Shown here in pieces: positions 1-6,988 of a stretch of 6,988 bases of DNA. How positions within the stretch are numbered: position 1 is the first letter of the stretch; the number at the start of each line of letters is the position of its first letter. The notes under the pieces were generated by a model that was not told the origin of the DNA, searched no databases, and was given only the letters and a program-made list of their open reading frames with translations. Source of the DNA: Chloroflexota bacterium (GTDB taxonomy: Bacteria > Chloroflexota > Limnocylindria > Limnocylindrales > CSP1-4); assembly GCA_021777365.1 (NCBI GenBank), contig JAJYDP010000261.1, positions 1 through 6,988 of the forward strand, in the 5' to 3' direction. A program made the translations under genes and the position numbers.

Positions 1-29
1 GGCCCCCGGAGTGAAGTGCCAGATCAGGT

Positions 30-56
30 GGCCCGGCGGCAGGGACGCCGCCGGCC
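30..56 (-). terminator. GC-rich hairpin, probable terminator after the secreted-protein gene
   Basis: An 8-bp perfect inverted repeat (33-40 with 47-54, 6-base loop) extends by two more pairs (30-31 with 55-56) if C32 is bulged. It starts about 8 bases past the stop codon of the secreted-protein gene on the minus strand. No T-tract follows on either strand, so it is not a classical rho-independent terminator. Hairpins without a U-tract are often found at gene ends in high-GC bacteria. Because the stem is symmetrical, it could also serve a gene arriving from the left of the window. Confidence 0.5.
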
Positions 57-64
57 CGTCTGTG

Positions 65-709
65 TCAGGGTGCCGAGTGGTCCGATCCCGCGTCCCGGAA
101 GACGCCCGTCATGTTCACGTCAAGGCTCGGGAACACGTCCATCCAGACGTGCTCGCCCTTGTACTCCCCGACCCCGATGCCGATGGCGCGGAGGGTTCCC
201 TTGCCGTTGTCGAAGGAGCCCGTGAACGTCCCGGTGAAGATCGGGTCGCCGCCCGGGTAGACCTGGTAGAACGCCCAGGAGCCCCACGCCGTTCCGGAGA
301 ACGTCGCATCGAAGTTGGCGTTGAATGTCTCGACGTTGTAGCCGGTCCGGCGCAGTTCGTCGGGCGTCGGCGTGCCTGATCCCAGGTAGCCGAGTGCCTC
401 AGCTGCGGTATGCCAGGCGAGCGACTGATCCAGGAAGACTTCGTTCCGGATGAGCGTCCGCCCGTCGCCCAACTCCTTCGTGGTGCCGGGATCGAGCACG
501 CACGCTGGCGGGGACGTGGCCACATAGGTTCCCTTCATTGCGGTGCAGGACGTCCCGGTCGGCAAGCCCACGACCGAATCGAACATCCCCGCCGGGAAGA
601 CGAAGCCTGCGAACTCGGTGCGCGCCGGACCCGCCGACGCGGCGGGGATCGTCAAGACCAGCAACAGCACGGACAGCAGGGCAGAGAACGCCGCGGTTCT
701 GCGTCGCAT
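65..709 (-). CDS. Secreted protein of unknown function with Sec signal peptide
   Basis: This encodes a 214-residue protein that I do not recognise. Residues 1-26 form a textbook Sec signal peptide: MRRR at the N-terminus, a Leu/Val-rich hydrophobic core at about 10-20, and an ASA|G cleavage site after residue 26. There is no lipobox cysteine, so the product should be released or held in the envelope without lipidation. The mature part of about 188 residues has two cysteines (C55 and C70) that could form a disulfide. Its C-terminal half (about 125-205) is rich in Gly, Thr and aromatic residues in alternating patterns such as FTGTFTGSF and GIGVGEYKG, which suggests a small beta-barrel or beta-sandwich. 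The ATG at 709 is chosen over an in-frame upstream start at 778 because a purine-rich ribosome site lies 8 bases before it and the signal peptide begins exactly there. It lies 81 bases downstream of the SRPBCC gene on the same strand. No catalytic motif is visible. Confidence 0.8.
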   Translation of the reverse strand: MRRRTAAFSALLSVLLLVLTIPAASAGPARTEFAGFVFPAGMFDSVVGLPTGTSCTAMKGTYVATSPPACVLDPGTTKELGDGRTLIRNEVFLDQSLAWHTAAEALGYLGSGTPTPDELRRTGYNVETFNANFDATFSGTAWGSWAFYQVYPGGDPIFTGTFTGSFDNGKGTLRAIGIGVGEYKGEHVWMDVFPSLDVNMTGVFRDAGSDHSAP

Positions 710-716
710 TGGTTCT

Positions 717-724
717 TCCCTCTC
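717..724 (-). promoter_or_regulatory. Ribosome binding site deciding the secreted-protein start
   Basis: The minus strand reads GAGAGGGA here, ending 8 bases before the ATG at 709. This supports that start rather than the upstream in-frame codon at 778, which would put about 23 charged residues ahead of the signal peptide. Confidence 0.6.
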
Positions 725-748
725 GTGAGCGTGCAGCCTATGCGCGGC

Positions 749-762
749 GCCCGCCCGCCCGC
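749..762. repeat. Short GCCC tandem repeat in an intergenic spacer
   Basis: About 3.5 copies of the 4-mer GCCC lie in the 81-base spacer between the SRPBCC gene and the secreted-protein gene. The tract is flanked by other GC-rich self-complementary sequence (CCCGCGGG at 758-765). It may simply reflect base composition. Four-base units can slip during replication, but this one is outside any reading frame and too short to argue for phase variation. Confidence 0.5.
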
Positions 763-790
763 GGGTCACCGCCGGCAATCCCCTGCGGGT

Positions 791-1249
791 TCAGACCGCA
801 ACCGGGACCATCGCCTCCAGCATGAGCCGGGCGTTCTCAGCGGAGTGGCGGAGCACCTGCTCCATGAACCGCCCCATGAACGCCTCGTCGCCGAACACGC
901 CGGGAAGCCCGTCCGGCCACTCGTTCTCCTGCTCCCAGACCCAGTCGTAGCCACGGCCGACAGGCGTGTAGCGCATCGTCGACGTGAAATTGAGCGGTCC
1001 CCGGCCGACCTGCTTCGACATACGCAGCGGCTCGGCCTCGATCACCTCCACGTGGTCGTCGACCAGCCCGCCCGAGCCCTTCAGGACCAGCGTGGCGGTC
1101 GACCCGACCTCCAATTGCGTTCCGACAACGTCCTTCACGGCGATCACCGAGACGTGCCACAGCGGCAGGTTCTGGAAGTCACCCAGGAACGCCAGGGCCG
1201 GCTCGAGCGGCACGTCCACGTGGCCGGAAATGCGCGTGTGGATCAACAT
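791..1249 (-). CDS. SRPBCC-family (START/polyketide cyclase-like) protein
   Basis: This is a 152-residue cytoplasmic protein with the layout of the SRPBCC helix-grip fold. It opens with a first strand (about residues 2-12, IHTRISGHVDVP), then an acidic/aromatic helix and a typical 'F..LP.WH' segment (about 25-33). Central beta strands follow (V49-V69, then a long hairpin at about 88-112 containing TMRYTPV and YDWVWEQE). It closes with a long C-terminal amphipathic helix (about 120-148) that would cover the ligand cavity. Members bind hydrophobic ligands or act as cyclases, dehydratases or coenzyme Q-binding-like proteins. The fold does not reveal the ligand, and no substrate-specific motif is visible. 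The ATG at 1249 is preferred to an upstream in-frame start at 1333 because homology-like sequence begins here and a run of seven G lies 7 bases upstream. It may be cotranscribed with the downstream secreted-protein gene. Confidence 0.75.
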   Translation of the reverse strand: MLIHTRISGHVDVPLEPALAFLGDFQNLPLWHVSVIAVKDVVGTQLEVGSTATLVLKGSGGLVDDHVEVIEAEPLRMSKQVGRGPLNFTSTMRYTPVGRGYDWVWEQENEWPDGLPGVFGDEAFMGRFMEQVLRHSAENARLMLEAMVPVAV

Positions 1250-1516
1250 GGACCAACCCCCCCGCTCGCGGGTCGGTCTCGCCAGTGGCTCGGCGCGGTC
1301 GAGGCGGCCTGGGCACGAGCCGCGCGTCAACACCCCCCGCGTTCGCGAAGGCCAAAGGATACAGAGGCACTACTCCATCGGATAGGGCCATTTGGACGTT
1401 CCGGTGCGCGGCGCAGTTGCTCGACGGCAAGCGCGAGCGGACGGGTGACGGCCGCCGGCTGACGACCGGCAGACAACAGCGGGCGGGCAGTGGGCGTCCG
1501 CGGGGCGGCGAACGCG
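1250..1516. other. 267-base intergenic spacer between pepN and the SRPBCC gene
   Basis: I find no convincing gene here. Open frames crossing it on both strands run out of frame into the neighbouring genes and lack start signals. The stretch at about 1345-1400 is clearly less GC-rich than its surroundings, as a promoter region would be. On the minus strand it holds GGAAC (1402-1398) and CGAT (1380-1377) separated by 17 bases, loosely like an ECF-sigma promoter for the SRPBCC gene. No good sigma-70 pair is visible. Near the pepN end, 1454-1470 can form only a 5-bp stem with a 7-base loop and no T-tract, so a pepN terminator is not clearly marked. Confidence 0.5.
1257..1263 (-). promoter_or_regulatory. 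G-run ribosome binding site of the SRPBCC gene
   Basis: Seven consecutive G on the minus strand end 7 bases before the ATG at 1249, the right spacing for a Shine-Dalgarno element. An unbroken homopolymer is an unusual form for one. It abuts a short inverted repeat (CCCGC-TC-GCGGG, 1261-1272). Confidence 0.45.
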
Positions 1517-4081
<2,565 letters not shown>

Positions 4082-4085
4082 GTCG

Positions 4086-4094
4086 CTCCGTCCC
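4086..4094 (-). promoter_or_regulatory. Ribosome binding site of pepN
   Basis: The minus strand reads GGGACGGAG, ending 4 bases before the ATG at 4081. This favours that start over the in-frame ATG at 4072. The spacing to the GGAG core is slightly short, but the leading GGGA is also within reach. Confidence 0.5.
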
Positions 4095-4110
4095 ACTCCC
4101 GGCTGCAGCC

Positions 4111-4128
4111 GCCGACCGGCTGATCGGC
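4111..4128. repeat. Inverted repeat in the pepN leader
   Basis: Two 7-base arms (GCCGACC at 4111-4117 and GATCGGC at 4122-4128) match at 6 of 7 positions, with a G-T pair in RNA, around a 4-base centre. The repeat lies just downstream of a possible -10 box (TAGACT on the minus strand, 4137-4132) and about 30 bases before the pepN start. It could be an operator near the transcription start or a small leader hairpin. In GC-rich DNA a chance occurrence is also quite possible. Confidence 0.3.
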
Positions 4129-4131
4129 AGG

Positions 4132-4137
4132 AGTCTA
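4132..4137 (-). promoter_or_regulatory. Possible -10 element of pepN
   Basis: TAGACT on the minus strand fits the TANNNT pattern of a sigma-70-type -10 box and lies about 50 bases before the pepN start. This is one of the least GC-rich spots in the spacer. No recognisable -35 box lies 16-18 bases upstream, which is common for actinobacterial promoters but leaves the call weak. Confidence 0.25.
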
Positions 4138-4173
4138 CCGGTGCGGGCGGAGCGGAGCCGCGCGCGCGGGACG

Positions 4174-4190
4174 CGCATGCCTGGCACGCG
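4174..4190 (-). terminator. Weak hairpin after the DODA gene, possible operon terminator
   Basis: On the minus strand CGCGTG and CATGCG pair around a 5-base loop, giving a 6-bp stem with one G-T pair. It lies about 45 bases past the stop of the extradiol dioxygenase gene. No T-tract follows. It is the best hairpin I see between this operon and pepN, but it is not a strong terminator. Confidence 0.2.
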
Positions 4191-4235
4191 TGGCCGGCGG
4201 CACGGCAGCAGGCCCTCGCGTCCGCCGAGTCGAGG

Positions 4236-5021
4236 TCAGCCCGCCTCGAACGCCCGCTTGGAGAGCCCCCACCAGAAGCCCTCGATCGCCGTCCGCGGTG
4301 CCTCGTCGGGGCGGGCGGACGCGCCGAGCGTGACGAACAGCGGCGCGAAGTGCTCGGTGGTCGGGTGCGCATAGGGCATGCCGGGCGCCTTCGCGCGGAA
4401 GTCCAGGAGTGCGTCGAGGTCGCCGCGTGCGAGCGCCTCGGCGGCCCACCGGTCGAACTCGACCGACCATGCCGGTGCGATCCCGGTGTGGCCCATGTAG
4501 TCGTGGATGAAGGGCAGCCCGTGGGTCATGAACCCCGAGCCCACGATGAGCGTGCCCTCGTCCCTGAGCGGCGCGAGGCGCCGGCCGAGCTCGAAGAGAT
4601 GCGCCGGGTCGAGATCGGGCATGGAGAGCTGCAGGACCGGGATGTCGGCCTCGGGGTACATCGCCTTGAGCGGCACCCAGGCGCCGTGGTCCAGGCCCCG
4701 CGTCTCGCGCCCCACGACCGGCTCGGCGGCCGGCATCAGCGCGCGGACGGATGCGGCGAGCCCGGGGGCGCCGGGCGCCTCGTAGGTCATCTCGTAGTAG
4801 TGGGCCGGGAAGCCGTAGAAGTCGTAGACCAGCGGCACGGTGCGTGTCGCCGAGATCGCCATCGGCGCGCTCTGCCAGTGGGCCGAAACGATCAGGATCT
4901 GCGACGGGCGCGGCAGGGCGCGGGCCCAGCCCGAGAGCTGCGCCGTCCACTCGGGGTCCTCGAGGAGCGGCGGCGCGCCATGGCCGAGGTAGAGCGCGGG
5001 CAGCGGACCGGACCCCGACAT
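4236..5021 (-). CDS. ygiD: DODA/LigB-type extradiol ring-cleavage dioxygenase
   Basis: This 261-residue protein belongs to the class III extradiol dioxygenases, DODA group (E. coli YgiD, plant 4,5-DOPA dioxygenase). These cytoplasmic enzymes use a divalent metal to open catechol rings with O2. The family's conserved histidines are all present: H14 in YLGHGAPP, H48 in VSAHWQ, H112 in GLDHGAW, H167 in FMTHGLP and H224 in TTEHFAPL. The length is normal for the family. The ATG at 5021 shares its first base with the stop codon of the pirin gene (TGATG). An AGGGGG-type ribosome site lies about 9 bases upstream inside that gene, so translation is probably coupled. DOPA may not be the true substrate, since bacterial members accept various catechols. 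It is the last gene of the reductase-MarR-pirin-DODA operon, and a role in removing catechols or quinone-derived compounds is inferred from that context. Confidence 0.92.
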   Translation of the reverse strand: MSGSGPLPALYLGHGAPPLLEDPEWTAQLSGWARALPRPSQILIVSAHWQSAPMAISATRTVPLVYDFYGFPAHYYEMTYEAPGAPGLAASVRALMPAAEPVVGRETRGLDHGAWVPLKAMYPEADIPVLQLSMPDLDPAHLFELGRRLAPLRDEGTLIVGSGFMTHGLPFIHDYMGHTGIAPAWSVEFDRWAAEALARGDLDALLDFRAKAPGMPYAHPTTEHFAPLFVTLGASARPDEAPRTAIEGFWWGLSKRAFEAG

Positions 5022-6046
5022 CAGGACGCCCCCTCCCCCCGGGACGCCGCACCACCGGACTCCACGATGGTGCCCGGCGTGTTGTGGATGGCGGCGATGG
5101 CCGGGATGGTACCCAGCCGGCCCGCCTCGTAGTCCTCGAAGGCCTGGACCAGCTCCTCTCGGGTGTTCATCACGAAGGGCCCGTACCAGGCGACGGGCTC
5201 CCGGATGGGCAGCCCGCCCAGGACCAGCACGTCCAGGTTCGGACTCCGGCTCTCCTGGACGGCCGCCGCGTCGATCGTCAGCGCGTCGCCCGGACCGAGG
5301 ACGGCGAGCTGGCCCATCTGCACCGGGCGTCGCTCGGCGCCCACCGAGCCGAACCCGTTGAGGACGTAGACCAGCGCGTTGTAGTCGGGCCGCCAGGGCA
5401 GCGCGAGCCGGGCGGTCGGCGCCAGGGTGGCGTGCGCGTAGGTCATCGGCGTGTACGTTGAGCCCGGCCCGGCGTGCCCGGCGATCTCGCCGGCGATGAC
5501 CCGCACCAGCGCACCGCCGTCGGCGGACGCGAGCAGGGCGACCTCGCCCGCGCGCAGGTCCTGGTAGCGGGGCAGTGCCCACTTGCGGACCCGCGGCAGG
5601 TTCACCCAGAGCTGGATGCCGTGGAAGAGGCCGCCGCTCACCACGAGCGCTTCCGGCGGCTTCTCGATGTGCAGGATGCCGGCGCCGGCGGTCATCCACT
5701 GCGTGTCGCCGTTGGTGATGACACCGCCACCGCCGTTGGAATCGCTGTGCTCGAAGGTGCCGTCCATCATGTACGTGACGGTCTCGAAGCCGCGGTGCGG
5801 GTGCCAGGGCGTCCCCTTCGCCTCGCCCGGCGCGTACTCGACCTCCCCCATCTGGTCCATGTGCACGAACGGGTCGAGCTCGGCGAGGTCGACCCCGGCG
5901 AACGCGCGTCGCACGGGGAACCCCTCGCCCTCGAACCCGCGCGGCGCGGTGGTGACGCGGACGACCGGGCGCTGGCGGGCCACCAGCGGGTCCGGCACGG
6001 GGATCCGCGGCAGGACGGTGAGATCGTTGACGGTGACGGCGGGCAT
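5021..6046 (-). CDS. Pirin-family cupin protein (quercetinase-like)
   Basis: This 341-residue bicupin has a complete pirin metal site in its N-terminal cupin. The first pair of ligands is H82 and H84 (WHPHRGFETVTY) and the second is H126 and E128 (ILHIEKP), matching the four iron ligands of human pirin. TQWMTAGAG (115-123) is a pirin hallmark. The C-terminal cupin (about 195-310) ends with WYGPFVMNT (287-295), also typical. Some pirins are quercetin 2,3-dioxygenases and others are redox-sensing regulators, so an enzymatic role is likely but the substrate is unknown. The ATG at 6046 is preferred because family-like sequence and high third-position GC begin there. An alternative GTG at 6133 would overlap the MarR stop by 4 bases (GTGA) and add 29 residues with clearly weaker GC3 bias. 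No clear ribosome site precedes 6046, so the start is not certain. The stop overlaps the DODA start by one base. Confidence 0.93.
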   Translation of the reverse strand: MPAVTVNDLTVLPRIPVPDPLVARQRPVVRVTTAPRGFEGEGFPVRRAFAGVDLAELDPFVHMDQMGEVEYAPGEAKGTPWHPHRGFETVTYMMDGTFEHSDSNGGGGVITNGDTQWMTAGAGILHIEKPPEALVVSGGLFHGIQLWVNLPRVRKWALPRYQDLRAGEVALLASADGGALVRVIAGEIAGHAGPGSTYTPMTYAHATLAPTARLALPWRPDYNALVYVLNGFGSVGAERRPVQMGQLAVLGPGDALTIDAAAVQESRSPNLDVLVLGGLPIREPVAWYGPFVMNTREELVQAFEDYEAGRLGTIPAIAAIHNTPGTIVESGGAASRGEGAS

Positions 6047-6129
6047 GGGACGCGGTTCGCTTTCTGCCGGATCTGCGGCGCTTGACGATGCGATGGACGG
6101 TGGGGCACGGCGCGCTCCGGCGCCCCGGA

Positions 6130-6609
6130 TCACGGCGCGGCGAGGGCCTCCAGGAGCTCGGTGAGCCGCCCGACGGAGGCGGCATCCAGGCGTTCCCCGA
6201 TCGCGCGGTCGAGGACGCCGGCATGATGAGCCAGCGCGCCCGGAAGCGCGCGCAGCCCGGAATCGGTCAGCTGCGCGTACGTCCCCCTCCGGTCCGAGGG
6301 GCAGCCCACGCGGGCCACCAGGCCGTGCGCCACGAGCGCGTCGATGCGGCGGGTCAGGCCGCTCGGCGTGAGGCCGCTGCGCTCGGCCAGGTCGCCCAGG
6401 CGGAGCCGGCGCGCGGGCGCCTCCGCGAGCGGCAGCAGGACGTCGATCGCGTCGGGTCCGAGCACGTGGCAGGCGGCCGCGTCGCGCTCGAGGGCGCGCT
6501 CCATGGCGGCGTGCGCCTCCACCAGCGCGGCGCGGAGGCGGACGCTCGCCGGGACGTCATCCGCGCCCGTGGCCCCGGTCACGGCCGTCGGCTCGGCCGT
6601 GGCGGTCAT
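6130..6609 (-). CDS. MarR-family transcriptional regulator
   Basis: This 159-residue protein has the MarR winged helix-turn-helix layout. A disordered, Thr/Ala-rich N-terminus (1-20) leads to a dimerisation helix (about 22-45). The DNA-reading helices follow at about 70-93 (LRLGDLAERSGLTPSGLTRR), then the wing at about 98-117 with the MarR signature DRRGTYAQLTDSG, and C-terminal dimer helices (about 120-157). Two cysteines are present: C47, and C103 just before the wing. The ATG at 6609 overlaps the stop of the upstream reductase by 4 bases (ATGA), and GGGAG lies 7 bases upstream. MarR proteins usually repress their own operon and release DNA on binding aromatic compounds or after thiol oxidation. 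Here it sits between enzymes for quinone and catechol chemistry, so it probably controls this operon. The operator would lie at the operon promoter, beyond the right edge of the window. Confidence 0.9.
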   Translation of the reverse strand: MTATAEPTAVTGATGADDVPASVRLRAALVEAHAAMERALERDAAACHVLGPDAIDVLLPLAEAPARRLRLGDLAERSGLTPSGLTRRIDALVAHGLVARVGCPSDRRGTYAQLTDSGLRALPGALAHHAGVLDRAIGERLDAASVGRLTELLEALAAP

Positions 6610-6988
6610 GCGGCCGCTCCCAGGCGCCCGGGATCGTCGGAGGCGCCGGTCGCCCGGATCCACCCGGCGAACTCGGCGAGCAGGGCGGCCAGCTCGGCGC
6701 GCAGCGCCGGATCCGACAGGTCGCCCGAGGCATCGACGCGCTCCCCGGCGAGCGCGATCCCCAGCCGCCGCTCGAAGACACGGGCGCCCAGGAAGGCGAG
6801 GATCTCGTGGGCGTGGCCGAGCGCGTACTTGACTGCCGAGCGCCCCGCCGTCGCGCCCATGAGGAGGACCGGGCGGCCCGCCAGCGGTGCCGCGGCAGGC
6901 GGCCGCGACGCCCAGTCGATGGCGTTCTTCACGACCGCCGGGAGGCTGTGGTTGTACTCGGGCGTCACCACGAGCAGACCATCCGACG
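6606..6988 (-). CDS. NAD(P)H-dependent FMN/quinone reductase, 5' end cut by the window
   Basis: The frame stays open to the window edge, so the N-terminus, including the phosphate-binding loop for FMN, lies outside. About 126 C-terminal residues are visible. They begin with SDGLLVVTPEYNHSLPAVV, followed by KNAIDWASRP. This is the signature of the flavodoxin-fold NADPH-dependent FMN reductase family (ChrR/YieF-like), where the TPEYN segment contacts the flavin. The next conserved block, GRPVLLMGATAGRSAVKYA, is also as expected. Such enzymes transfer two electrons from NAD(P)H to quinones, azo dyes or metals and so avoid semiquinone radicals. The C-terminus (about the last 45 residues) is helical and ends in a Gly/Ala-rich tail. 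A GTG at 6971 is internal, not the start, because conserved sequence continues upstream of it. The stop overlaps the MarR start (ATGA), making this the first visible gene of the operon. Confidence 0.9.
   Translation of the reverse strand, partial: SDGLLVVTPEYNHSLPAVVKNAIDWASRPPAAAPLAGRPVLLMGATAGRSAVKYALGHAHEILAFLGARVFERRLGIALAGERVDASGDLSDPALRAELAALLAEFAGWIRATGASDDPGRLGAAA

Noticed and set aside
749..762. GCCC repeat as a phase-variation switch
   Set aside because: Only about 3.5 units, outside any reading frame and in a region where such tracts arise from base composition.
410..1462. Plus-strand open frame of 350 codons across the secreted-protein and SRPBCC genes
   Set aside because: It runs through two well-supported minus-strand genes and their spacer, and the product is Arg/Gly/His-rich with no domain.
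6047..6129. Palindromic MarR operator between the MarR and pirin genes
   Set aside because: I looked for a long inverted repeat typical of MarR sites and found only short, imperfect matches. The operator is more likely upstream of the reductase, outside the window.

Overview
The window is very GC-rich (roughly 70% by eye), and its coding regions have strong G/C bias at third codon positions. The aminopeptidase N is closest in style to the Streptomyces lividans-type PepN. Together these suggest a chromosomal segment of an actinobacterium or another high-GC, actinobacteria-like lineage such as a high-GC chloroflexote. The sequence alone does not settle the genus. No mobile elements, CRISPR arrays, tRNAs or rRNAs are visible, and all seven supported genes lie on the minus strand.

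Reading in the direction of transcription (right to left), the window opens inside a probable four-gene operon. Its order is a 5'-truncated NAD(P)H-dependent FMN/quinone reductase (6606-6988), a MarR-family regulator (6130-6609), a pirin-family cupin dioxygenase (5021-6046) and a DODA/LigB-type extradiol dioxygenase (4236-5021). The reductase/MarR and pirin/DODA junctions overlap (ATGA and TGATG). The MarR/pirin junction has an 83-base gap or, with an alternative GTG start, a GTGA overlap. The gene content fits a regulated response to quinones, catechols or related aromatics: reduce the quinone, open the ring, and let a MarR repressor sense the compound. That role is inferred from families and gene order.

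After a 154-base gap with a weak hairpin and a possible promoter comes a complete 854-residue M1 aminopeptidase N (pepN, 1517-4081) with all catalytic motifs intact. A 267-base spacer then precedes a small SRPBCC-fold protein (791-1249). The last gene encodes a secreted protein of unknown function with a clear Sec signal peptide (65-709). A strong GC hairpin just beyond its stop (30-56) probably ends transcription.

Most of the window is ordinary housekeeping or accessory metabolism. The parts most worth a second look are the reductase-MarR-pirin-DODA operon and the unrecognised exported protein. I found no convincing evidence of a wholly new type of system.
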